Shown: positions 1-6,576 of the stretch, in pieces
How positions within the stretch are numbered: position 1 is the first letter of the stretch
Layout: every line of letters begins with the position of its first letter
The notes under the pieces: generated by a model
What the model was told of the DNA's origin: nothing
Databases searched by the model: none
The model's input: the letters and a program-made list of their open reading frames with translations, nothing else
From: JBCCTX01 sp964468435
Lineage (GTDB): Bacteria; Bacteroidota; Bacteroidia; J057
Reading direction: 5' to 3'
DNA: 9,366 nucleotides
Assembly (NCBI GenBank): GCA_964468435.1
Contig: CAYXVE010000099.1
Coordinates: 1-9,366 of the forward strand
Translations under genes and position numbers: made by a program

Positions 1-132
1 TTTACCCTGACCCGGGACTATGATGGCTTTGATCCCGATGGAAATTCGGATGGTCCGGGTACATCTCGCGCTACTTTTACTAATTATCCGATAGCCAGAA
101 CATTGAGAATCGGTGCTGTTGTTAATTTTTAA
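1..132 (+). CDS. SusC/RagA-type TonB-dependent outer-membrane transporter, C-terminal fragment
   Basis: Frame 1 is open from the first base of the window and stops with TAA at 130-132, giving 43 residues. The tail contains a short Asp/Gly-rich loop (DYDGFDPDGNSDGPG) followed by a final segment ending YPIARTLRIGAVVNF. A last strand of the form P-x-x-R-x-x-x-x-G-x-x-x-x-F with a terminal Phe is the usual C-terminal beta-strand signature of SusC/RagA barrels, where the terminal aromatic residue supports outer-membrane insertion. The next gene, 26 bp downstream on the same strand, encodes a SusD-type lipoprotein, the obligate partner in these glycan or peptide importers. The start, plug domain and most of the barrel lie outside the window, so substrate specificity cannot be judged. 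Family assignment rests on the C-terminal pattern plus the SusD neighbour. Confidence 0.85.
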   Translation, partial: FTLTRDYDGFDPDGNSDGPGTSRATFTNYPIARTLRIGAVVNF

Positions 133-158
133 CTTTCACTCAATTAAATAAGCTCATC

Positions 159-1592
159 ATGAAATATTTACCATACATCACTATCATTTTATTCTTCCTA
201 TTGGCAGGATGCCAGGATTTCCTGGAAGAACAGGTATTTACCGAATATGATCCCGATACTTTCCTCAACACGGAATCAGGGATCAATGCAGTGCTCACAG
301 CAACTTATAGTCAATCAAGGCCTCCATGGCGTGAAACATGGTTTTCATTTGCTGGATGGACTACTGATTTGCAGTTGGAAAGAGGGGGAGGCTATGCAGC
401 ACCCGCTGCTACATTTGCGAATTTCCAATGGGGTCCCAGTAATCTTTTCTTTAGAAATAACTGGCGGGAGTTGTATGAAGCTATCAGAAATGCCAATTCA
501 CTCCTGGATAATATTGATAATGTCACAGCACTCCCACCTGAAAAGATCTCATCCTTGAAAGGCGAAGCACTATTTCTGCGAGCTTTTAATTACTACGTGC
601 TACATGATTTGTTTGGTGGGGTACCACTAATCACTTCAGCAGTAGAACAAGACTTGGAAATCCCTAGAGCATCCGCGGAAGCAACAGTAGCTTTTATCGA
701 GTCTGACCTCTTGGCAGCCACAGAAAGCCTTCCAGTGGAACCAGAACTCTATGGAAAAGCTACCAAAGGTGCAGCACTGGCATTGCTGGGGAGAGTCTAT
801 CTCAATACCAAGCAATGGCAGAAATGTGCAGATATTCTGCAGCAGGTGATAGACCTGAATAAATATGGGCTCTTTACCCCTGTAGAAGGATTATTCAGTG
901 TAGACAATGAAGGAAACCAAGAACTAATCTTCGTATTTGCATCACTTGCCATAGGCCCTGGCTGGAATTACATGCCACATGCATATCCTGTGGGATATGA
1001 CACAGATCAGGTAAATTTTGGGGCGCAGTTTCAGCTCTGGAGGTGGTTTGTCAATTCATTTGAAGAACAGGATACTCGCAGAAACTGGATTCTGACCAGC
1101 TATACGGATAAATCCGGTGAATTCATCGACCTGATGAACGATCCCATTGTCCCTGGCGTAGAGAAAAAATATCCCCGGAGCTTTAAGTTCCCACCTGATC
1201 CCAATGCACTTGGTGCTGTACATGGTACTGACATACCTATTTTGCGTTACGCCGAAGTGCTGGTATCGCGTGCAGAAGCTCTCAATGAGATCAATGGCCC
1301 AAATCAGGAATCCATCGATCTGCTCAATCAGATACGTGCCAGAGCTAATGCATCACTATATGAATTGTCAGACTTTCCAGATAAAGAATCCCTTAGAAAT
1401 CAGATATTGCAGGAAAGAGCCTGGGAATTTTTTACAGAAGGTCTGAGAAGACAGGATTTGATGCGGCACGGTAAGTATATATCCTCAGCTGTAGAGCGTG
1501 GAGTAGCTGCTCAACCGCACCATGTGCTGTATCCCATTCCCCAACAGGAACTCGATGCGAACCCCAGCCTGGTACAGAATCCCGGTTACTAG
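159..1592 (+). CDS. SusD/RagB-type nutrient-binding outer-membrane lipoprotein
   Basis: This 477-residue protein has the normal SusD length. It begins with a hydrophobic signal peptide ending in a lipobox, LAGC, with Cys18 as the predicted lipidated residue, so it should be anchored at the cell surface. Family landmarks are visible in order: an N-terminal helical region with the block KGEALFLRAFNYYVLHDLFG near residues 134-153 (TPR-like repeats that contact SusC), a segment with PILRYAEVLVSRAEALNEI in the C-terminal half, then ILQERAWEFFTEGLRRQDLM, and the closing YPIPQQELDANPSL followed by NPGY. It should act as the lid of the SusC barrel, capturing oligosaccharide at the surface. It sits 26 bp behind the SusC tail and is the last gene of that operon, since a convergent gene and a hairpin follow. 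Proximity to keto-deoxy-gluconate catabolic genes suggests, but does not prove, a uronate-containing substrate. Confidence 0.95.
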   Translation: MKYLPYITIILFFLLAGCQDFLEEQVFTEYDPDTFLNTESGINAVLTATYSQSRPPWRETWFSFAGWTTDLQLERGGGYAAPAATFANFQWGPSNLFFRNNWRELYEAIRNANSLLDNIDNVTALPPEKISSLKGEALFLRAFNYYVLHDLFGGVPLITSAVEQDLEIPRASAEATVAFIESDLLAATESLPVEPELYGKATKGAALALLGRVYLNTKQWQKCADILQQVIDLNKYGLFTPVEGLFSVDNEGNQELIFVFASLAIGPGWNYMPHAYPVGYDTDQVNFGAQFQLWRWFVNSFEEQDTRRNWILTSYTDKSGEFIDLMNDPIVPGVEKKYPRSFKFPPDPNALGAVHGTDIPILRYAEVLVSRAEALNEINGPNQESIDLLNQIRARANASLYELSDFPDKESLRNQILQERAWEFFTEGLRRQDLMRHGKYISSAVERGVAAQPHHVLYPIPQQELDANPSLVQNPGY

Positions 1593-1747
1593 GATTTAAA
1601 TGAACATGGATAAAATAGGAGCTGTTTCATAAGTCAATTACTCCGGAATATCTTTGGATATAAGCTAATGATCTCCAAAAATAAGGGCGAGATTTATAAG
1701 TTTTTAAAAAATAAGTAACGAATTTTAAAAACCCTTAAAAAGAATAT

Positions 1748-1780
1748 GCAGAGGAAGTCGACTTTTGAGATTTCCTCTGC
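1748..1780. terminator. Probable bidirectional terminator hairpin between convergent genes
   Basis: A perfect 9-bp inverted repeat, GCAGAGGAA at 1748-1756 and TTCCTCTGC at 1772-1780, encloses a 15-nt loop. On the plus strand the stem is followed by GTTTTCC. On the minus strand it is followed by an interrupted T-rich run (TATTCTTTTT, complement of about 1737-1746). It lies between the stop of the SusD gene and the stop of the minus-strand ferredoxin gene, where a shared terminator is expected. The T-tract is better for the minus-strand transcript than for the plus-strand one. Confidence 0.6.
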
Positions 1781-1803
1781 GTTTTCCATAGCAGAACTGG
1801 ACG

Positions 1804-2121
1804 CTATAAATACGTTAGTTCGTTCTCCCTCTGCCCCGATGCCGACTTTTTTCCTTTTCCAGTATGTTTCTCCAGAATTTTACTTGCTTCTTTCTCCCCC
1901 ACTTCCTTATACCAAATATTAGTAGGCTGTACACATACAATAGGTCCTTTCTCACAATGCCCTGTACATAGCGTTTTGATTACCCAAACCTTTTCTTTTA
2001 ACCCCTGCTGCTTGATTTCCTTTTTCAGTTGTTTTGCAACATCTTGCCCACCATTTTTTTTACACTTATTTCCCTGGCAACAATAAAAAATACATGTTGC
2101 CACGCCATTTGATTTTCCCAT
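1804..2121 (-). CDS. Thioredoxin-like [2Fe-2S] ferredoxin
   Basis: This 105-residue soluble protein matches the thioredoxin-fold [2Fe-2S] ferredoxin family, which includes the Aquifex-type ferredoxin and the 24-kDa NADH-dehydrogenase subunit. Cysteines are at 10, 14, 15, 20, 52, 56 and 63. The second pair, in LCTGHCEKGPIVCVQP, is the family motif C-x-G-x-C-x-x-GP, and the region after it (IWYKEV, then a helix ending KILEKH) is also typical. Likely cluster ligands are one of Cys10/14/15, Cys20, Cys52 and Cys56. The last 18 or so residues form a charged tail without family features. It would serve as a low-potential electron carrier; the partner is unknown, and no oxidoreductase needing it is adjacent. 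It is the last gene of the minus-strand unit, 60 bp after the permease. The ATG at 2119-2121 is preceded by GGGAAAGAAA, a weak purine-rich leader. Confidence 0.85.
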   Translation of the reverse strand: MGKSNGVATCIFYCCQGNKCKKNGGQDVAKQLKKEIKQQGLKEKVWVIKTLCTGHCEKGPIVCVQPTNIWYKEVGEKEASKILEKHTGKGKKSASGQRENELTYL

Positions 2122-2181
2122 TTTCTTTCCCTTTCTACAGTTGTTTTTTTGCTGCTTTTAACAGGGAATTTCCGAAGAAGT

Positions 2182-2931
2182 TTATGAAAATAATAATCTC
2201 AGCGACACCAGAAAGGTCATGATCATTACAAAATAGCGAAACCCTCTTTCAGGAATATGTTTTACTAACTTGATCCCGATAAATACCCCTAGAAAGATCG
2301 CAGGTAGTACACTAAGATTGAGTGAAAAACTGTCAATGGTAATAGTCTCCCAGATAAAAATATGAAAAGGTATTTTGAAGAGATTTAGCATGAGAAAAAA
2401 CCAGGCGCCAGTACCAATAAAATTATTTTTAGGTAATTTGGTAGCCAATAGATAAGTAGCCATAATAGGACCAGCAGCATTTCCAATCATGGTACTGAAT
2501 CCCCCAAGGAGACCAAAGATGGTAGCTACCAACCAGTTGGAAGAAATTGGCGGCGCACTAGTACGCAATTCCCGCAGAAACATAAACGCCAGACTCCCCA
2601 GAATAATGATCGCCATGATGAGTTTGAACATCTCATCATTGATCACTTCTCCGACCCATATCCCTATAAATACTCCCACAGCTGCGGCAGGTAGTAGTTT
2701 CCAGATATACTTCCATTCAGCATGGCGATGATAGAACCTGACGGCAAATATATCTGCCATAGAGAGTAGGGGCAGTACCAACCCTGAGCTGAGTTTACCT
2801 CCATACATTTCCGCTAATATGGGTATAGCGAGCAATCCCGTACCTTTGATTCCCGCTTTGCCCATTCCAATTAACATGGCGCCAAATGCCAGTCCAAGCC
2901 ATTGGGTCCAGGTGATTTCATCGAATGCCAT
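2182..2931 (-). CDS. TauE/SafE-family anion permease (sulfite-exporter-like)
   Basis: This 249-residue hydrophobic protein has about seven or eight predicted membrane segments. The two family repeats are visible: GMGKAGIKGTGLLAIPIL near residues 22-39 in the first half, and GGFSTMIGNAAGPIMATYLL near 143-162 in the second half. Members of TauE/SafE (DUF81) move small anions; characterised ones are implicated in export of sulfite or sulfoacetate and in sulfur-compound metabolism, but most are uncharacterised, so sulfite is a family label and not a demonstrated substrate. The ATG (2931-2929) overlaps the stop codon of the upstream antiporter gene by one base (TGATG), implying translational coupling and joint function. 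The following gene is a ferredoxin. No sulfatase, sulfonate-cleaving enzyme or sulfite oxidase is seen in the window. Confidence 0.85.
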   Translation of the reverse strand: MAFDEITWTQWLGLAFGAMLIGMGKAGIKGTGLLAIPILAEMYGGKLSSGLVLPLLSMADIFAVRFYHRHAEWKYIWKLLPAAAVGVFIGIWVGEVINDEMFKLIMAIIILGSLAFMFLRELRTSAPPISSNWLVATIFGLLGGFSTMIGNAAGPIMATYLLATKLPKNNFIGTGAWFFLMLNLFKIPFHIFIWETITIDSFSLNLSVLPAIFLGVFIGIKLVKHIPERGFRYFVMIMTFLVSLRLLFS

Positions 2932-4562
2932 CAGGAGAGTATTGTGTATAAAAGTTGAACAAAGACAATCTTTATGATAATAGAAATGGGAAACATGATC
3001 GCGTATCCAAATGTGGGCAACTGATTTCGGGTTTGAAGTTGTGCAAATTCCAGAATAGCAGGTTGGTTGGATACCATACCGGTGAGCAGGCTAAAAGGTA
3101 TCTTAAAGAGTTTATATCCCACCCATAGCATGAGCAATGCCGTTACCACACTGATAACTGTTCCTGCCAGAAAGATGAACCCTCCTCCTCCCTCTGTCAG
3201 GGTATTGACAAAAGTATGTCCCGATCGTATACCGATCGTTGCCAACAAAAAGATCAGGCCGATCTGTCTCAGGGTCAGATTGGCACTGTAAGGCAATGTC
3301 CACACAATCGGTCCTGTCCTGCGCAATGCCCCCAAGATCAATCCTATAATTAGAGGGCCTCCGGCAAAACCCAGCTTAAATTGTATATTCCCGGGTAATT
3401 CAAAGGTGATCATTCCTAGCAACAATCCTGCAGCCATTCCCAGGCCAAATGAAAGTAAATTGATCTGACTCAGTGCCTGATAGGAATCTCCAAACAGACG
3501 AGTAAGTGCGGGTAGATCTTTGCGGTGTGCTACAAAACGCACCCTGTCCCCAAGCTCCAGTACGGTATCACCACGGGCAACCAGATCTATATCCCCTCTA
3601 CGAACCCGGGTAATTATTGCCGAAAATTTCTCGGCTATATTTAAAGCAGCTATCTTCTGCCCTGCTACCTCGGGATTGGAAACAAAAATCCGCTTTCTAT
3701 CATATTCTGTCGTTTCATCCGTAATCTCCTGCTCACATCTTTTTCCCAATACCTGCTCCAGTTCGTCTAGTTCATCCTGCATACCCACGACCGCTACCTG
3801 ATCTCCCTGATAGAAAGTTGTATCCCAGTTGGTCAGACTCATCTGGTTGTTTCGCTTTACTCTGCCAAACACAGCATTCCAATTGTACTGGTGTACTAAG
3901 TCCCTGATTGTATACTGCTCTATTCCTGCTTTGGTAACTTCTATCGTGCGATTGGTAATATTCTGATTTAGCGGATAGGTCTTTTTAAGACTTTCTTCCT
4001 CCTGATGATAATCTACCTTCAACAAATGCTGCATAAAGGAAATGGCAAACATAACGCCCACTACCCCCATGGGATAGGTGATAGAATATCCAACTACGGC
4101 TGCTTCCAGATCGTCATTCAGCCTCTGGGCTTCACTTCTGCGACTAATAGAATCCAGCAAACCCGCCAACGCAGGTGTATTGGTGTTACTACCTGCAAAG
4201 ATCCCTGAAGTGGTAATCGAATTAAATTCCAATAAAAAATGCAACGCTACTGCTAGAAGCGCAGAAAAGGTGAGCATCAAGAGGATAAAACTCACATCCC
4301 GGGCTCCCTGTCGTTCAAATGCCGTAAAAAAACCCGGTCCACTGCTCAGCCCTATTGTATATACAAAGATACTGAGTCCAAGTAGAAATATGATATTGGG
4401 GATATCAAGAGATTCGTCTAATGCTCCAAAAATCAATCCCACAAATAATACCGCAGCAACTCCCAGTCTGCTTCTACCGATTGTAATGCTTCCCACTCCG
4501 TAACCTACAGCAGCTACTATAAATAATAATAAAAGCGGGTTTTCACTTAATATTGCGATCAT
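2931..4562 (-). CDS. AspT/YidE/YbjL-family antiporter with two central RCK_C (TrkA-C) domains
   Basis: This 543-residue inner-membrane protein has the family's symmetrical layout. An N-terminal membrane half (about 1-183) contains SNTNTPALAGLLD near 125-137 and GYSITYPMGVVG near 158-169. A soluble central region (about 205-360) holds two TrkA-C-like modules, each with the pattern 'D-T-x-x-x-x-G-D-x-V' (near 247-258 and 332-341). A C-terminal membrane half (about 366-543) contains GFAGGPLIIGLILG near 398-411 and VSNQPAILEFAQ near 497-508. The best-known relative, AspT, is an aspartate:alanine exchanger of nearly the same length, while E. coli YidE and YbjL are poorly defined. The RCK_C pair suggests gating by a cytosolic ligand. 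It is first in a minus-strand unit with the TauE-like permease (1-bp overlap) and the ferredoxin, and is divergent from the KDG kinase with only 58 bp between starts. The substrate is unknown; an organic acid or amino acid is plausible. Confidence 0.85.
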   Translation of the reverse strand: MIAILSENPLLLLFIVAAVGYGVGSITIGRSRLGVAAVLFVGLIFGALDESLDIPNIIFLLGLSIFVYTIGLSSGPGFFTAFERQGARDVSFILLMLTFSALLAVALHFLLEFNSITTSGIFAGSNTNTPALAGLLDSISRRSEAQRLNDDLEAAVVGYSITYPMGVVGVMFAISFMQHLLKVDYHQEEESLKKTYPLNQNITNRTIEVTKAGIEQYTIRDLVHQYNWNAVFGRVKRNNQMSLTNWDTTFYQGDQVAVVGMQDELDELEQVLGKRCEQEITDETTEYDRKRIFVSNPEVAGQKIAALNIAEKFSAIITRVRRGDIDLVARGDTVLELGDRVRFVAHRKDLPALTRLFGDSYQALSQINLLSFGLGMAAGLLLGMITFELPGNIQFKLGFAGGPLIIGLILGALRRTGPIVWTLPYSANLTLRQIGLIFLLATIGIRSGHTFVNTLTEGGGGFIFLAGTVISVVTALLMLWVGYKLFKIPFSLLTGMVSNQPAILEFAQLQTRNQLPTFGYAIMFPISIIIKIVFVQLLYTILS

Positions 4563-4620
4563 TAATGGCTTATATTAAGTCAAGAAACAAGCATAATTCA
4601 GAAAAGCCAAACTTTATCAA

Positions 4621-5661
4621 ATGAAAAGTGGAGATCCCTTACAGATTATATCCTTTGGTGAGCTTATGCTGAGACTCACCCCCTATTTTCATCGAGAGAG
4701 AATCATCCAATCAGATGCCCTACGAATGTCCTTTGCAGGTGCCGAATCCAATACTTCTATTGCTCTGGCCTTTTGGGGACATCCTGTATTTATGATCACT
4801 GCTTTTTCCGACAATATCCTGGGAGATAAAGCCATGGCTTACCTCCAGCAATGGAATATTCACACAGACCATATTCAGCGAAACCCTTATCGCATGGGGA
4901 CTTATTATATTGAGCACGGTGCATCCATTCGCCCTACGCAGGTAGTATATGACAGGGTTGACTCAGCTTTTGCAAAAACTCATCCGGATCTTTATGATTG
5001 GGAATATCTGTTTCAGGACAAACAGCTATTTTATTTGACCGAGATCACACCTGCATTATCTGAATATGCTGCACAAGCATGTAAAGATGCACTGAGAGAG
5101 GCTAAACGACAGCGGTTGACTGTGTTTTTTGACCCCAACTACAGACACTCCCTCTGGAATCGCGAAGATGCCTCTAATGTAATCAAGGATTTTTTACCCT
5201 ATATTGATGTTCTGATAGCCAATGTTGGATCTGCCCGTGATATCTTTCATTACCAGCCCGCTTCTTTTTCTCCAGAGGACTGGAACACCATACAGAATGA
5301 AACTAAACGTGCTGCCCAGTATTTACAGCAATACACGGGTATCAAAAATATTGCGCTTTCGATACGCCAGGCAATTTCTGCACACAGACAAAGGCTGGGC
5401 GGAATTTACTGGCAAAATGGCCTAATATCGGAAAGCACGGCTATCGAAATAGAAGTTGTTGACCGCCTTGGAGGCGGAGACGCCTTTGCCGCCGGGATTA
5501 TCCACGGATGGATACAACATTGGCAACCCGCTACAGTAATCTCCTTCGCCACTGCGTCTGCTGCTATCCAGCAGACGCAGATGGGAGACCTGAATCTCAT
5601 CTCAGTTGAAGATATCATGACAATTGCTTCTGGCGAGCATACAGGCGATGTGAAGCGATAA
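4621..5661 (+). CDS. kdgK: 2-dehydro-3-deoxygluconokinase (KDG kinase), PfkB family
   Basis: This 346-residue cytosolic PfkB/ribokinase-family sugar kinase is predicted to phosphorylate 2-keto-3-deoxygluconate to KDPG with ATP. Visible landmarks are the N-terminal FGELMLRLTP (12-21), the sugar-binding and lid region with GAESNTSIALA (40-50), the block FFDPNYRHSLW (169-179), which is typical of KDG kinases, and PfkB signature 2, DRLGGGDAFAAGII (281-294), with GGGD forming the anion hole and Asp287 as predicted catalytic base. The usual DTxGAGD is here DRLGGGD, a form common in KDG kinases. The downstream KDPG aldolase gives the next step, which supports KDG over fructose or ribose as substrate. 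A sulfofructose or keto-deoxy-galactonate kinase remains a weaker alternative. The first ATG at 4621 fits the start of the conserved fold and leaves a 58-bp divergent promoter region. Confidence 0.88.
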   Translation: MKSGDPLQIISFGELMLRLTPYFHRERIIQSDALRMSFAGAESNTSIALAFWGHPVFMITAFSDNILGDKAMAYLQQWNIHTDHIQRNPYRMGTYYIEHGASIRPTQVVYDRVDSAFAKTHPDLYDWEYLFQDKQLFYLTEITPALSEYAAQACKDALREAKRQRLTVFFDPNYRHSLWNREDASNVIKDFLPYIDVLIANVGSARDIFHYQPASFSPEDWNTIQNETKRAAQYLQQYTGIKNIALSIRQAISAHRQRLGGIYWQNGLISESTAIEIEVVDRLGGGDAFAAGIIHGWIQHWQPATVISFATASAAIQQTQMGDLNLISVEDIMTIASGEHTGDVKR

Positions 5662-5697
5662 TATAGAAGACCGGACGACGGACCAAGACAGTAGGCC

Positions 5698-5729
5698 TTG
5701 TCAGATCGCGTATCAACCCATTATATTTG
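5698..5729 (+). promoter_or_regulatory. Bacteroidota-type promoter for the aldolase/reductase operon
   Basis: TATATTTG at 5722-5729 matches the Bacteroidota -7 consensus TAnnTTTG exactly. TTG at 5698-5700 lies 21 bp upstream, at the position expected for the -33 element. It is in an intergenic region and points at the downstream gene. Transcription would start a few bases after 5729. The kinase gene could also read through, since no strong terminator is seen in between. Confidence 0.55.
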
Positions 5730-5785
5730 TTACCTGATAGGATTGAGGCTGTTCTGCCCAATCCCAGTAAAGTACCTCTTAACTA

Positions 5786-5801
5786 TGTATTTACCAATAC
5801 A
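5786..5801. promoter_or_regulatory. Short dyad, candidate operator downstream of the promoter
   Basis: TGTATT at 5786-5791 and AATACA at 5796-5801 form a perfect 6-bp inverted repeat around TACC. It lies about 55 bp after the predicted transcription start of the aldolase operon, where a repressor could act as a roadblock, or it could be a small RNA hairpin. No regulator gene is in the window to pair it with, and a 6-bp dyad in AT-rich DNA can arise by chance. Confidence 0.25.
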
Positions 5802-5912
5802 ATAGCAATCAAATATTTAAAACTTTGGCTAGGAAGTGCTTAAATCCACCTGATTAATGGTAATTTGGATTATCTGTCATAAATTGAGGCTTATAGCATT
5901 GATCATCTATAC

Positions 5913-6560
5913 ATGACCCGTCAGGAAATCATCCAACTCATTCAGCAACACAAGATTGTAGCCATTTTGCGTTTACACGATCCAGAGCAGGTAGGTCCAA
6001 CCATAGATGCTTTAGCTGCAGGCGGAATATATGTAGTCGAAATTTCCATGAATACTCCTGATTGCCTGAAACAACTTGAGATACATAGCCATAGGGATGA
6101 CATACTCCTGGGGGTAGGCACAGTCACAGATGCTATCATGGCCAAACAGGCCATAGATCATGGAGCTAAGTTTGTAGTTACCCCAATATCCCGCAAATAC
6201 ATTGTCGAAACCAGCCATATGTGGGGAGCACCTGTACTATCAGGTGCATTCACGCCTGCCGAAACCTTTGAAGCCTGGGAATGGAAAGCTGATATGATCA
6301 AGTTGTTCCCGGCCAATGCTATGGGAATTGAATATTTTAAAGCATTACGTGCACCTTTCCCACAAATTCCTTTTATTCCTACCGGAGGCATTACACTAGA
6401 TAATCTCAAAGCATGGCTGGAAGCTGGTGCTAAAGCCTTGGGAGTGGGTAGTTCACTAGCTGACAAGCGTGCCATAGCAAGTGGCAATTATTCTCAAATC
6501 ATAGATCAGTCCAAAAGATTTGTGGATTTGGTTCATGAATGGAATATTAAGAGTCGATAA
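5913..6560 (+). CDS. eda: KDPG / 4-hydroxy-2-oxoglutarate aldolase (class I)
   Basis: This 215-residue TIM-barrel enzyme has the normal Eda length. It should split KDPG into pyruvate and glyceraldehyde-3-phosphate through a Schiff base. Family marks in order: KIVAILR (14-20), VVEISMNTPD with Glu43 as the predicted general acid/base, GVGTV (67-71), VVTP (88-91), the Schiff-base lysine Lys130 in MIKLFPA, and the phosphate-binding region IPTGGIT followed later by GVGSSLAD. The E. coli TLRT motif reads SMNT here, so the substrate-contacting Arg is replaced by Asn; I believe this also occurs in other homologues, so it does not argue against activity. Together with the upstream KDG kinase it forms the final two steps of uronate catabolism. 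Only 16 bp separate it from the reductase gene, implying one transcript. Confidence 0.92.
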   Translation: MTRQEIIQLIQQHKIVAILRLHDPEQVGPTIDALAAGGIYVVEISMNTPDCLKQLEIHSHRDDILLGVGTVTDAIMAKQAIDHGAKFVVTPISRKYIVETSHMWGAPVLSGAFTPAETFEAWEWKADMIKLFPANAMGIEYFKALRAPFPQIPFIPTGGITLDNLKAWLEAGAKALGVGSSLADKRAIASGNYSQIIDQSKRFVDLVHEWNIKSR

Positions 6561-6576
6561 ACAACAATCAGGAATT

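Larger units (their letters stand above)
5662..5912 (+). other. Intergenic leader between kdgK and the aldolase gene
   Basis: This 251-bp gap is long for two consecutive steps of one pathway on the same strand. It contains a Bacteroidota-type promoter at 5698-5729 and a short dyad at 5786-5801. There is also a looser inverted repeat, AATCCA at 5843-5848 with TGGATT at 5866-5871, in the leader. I see no convincing small gene. If the promoter is right, the aldolase mRNA carries a 5' leader of roughly 175 nt, which could hold a control element, but I recognise no known riboswitch. Confidence 0.5.

Noticed and set aside
1593..1740. AT-rich runs and A/T tracts downstream of the SusD gene
   Set aside because: No open frame with family features, no direct repeat or attachment-like core; it looks like ordinary intergenic DNA ahead of the hairpin at 1748-1780.
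4078..4503. A 141-codon plus-strand open frame opposite the antiporter gene
   Set aside because: It is fully antisense to a well-supported membrane protein gene, and its translation is low-complexity Ser/Pro/Lys-rich with no family features.
4563..4620. Minus-strand promoter TAAAGTTTG for the antiporter unit
   Set aside because: It has three bases between TA and TTTG instead of two, and the -33 element would lie inside the kinase gene; too weak to annotate.
6520..6576. Longer reductase start at 6520
   Set aside because: It would overlap the aldolase gene by 41 bases and add 19 residues (MWIWFMNG...) that precede the expected Rossmann start; the ATG at 6577 gives the normal family length and a 16-bp spacing.
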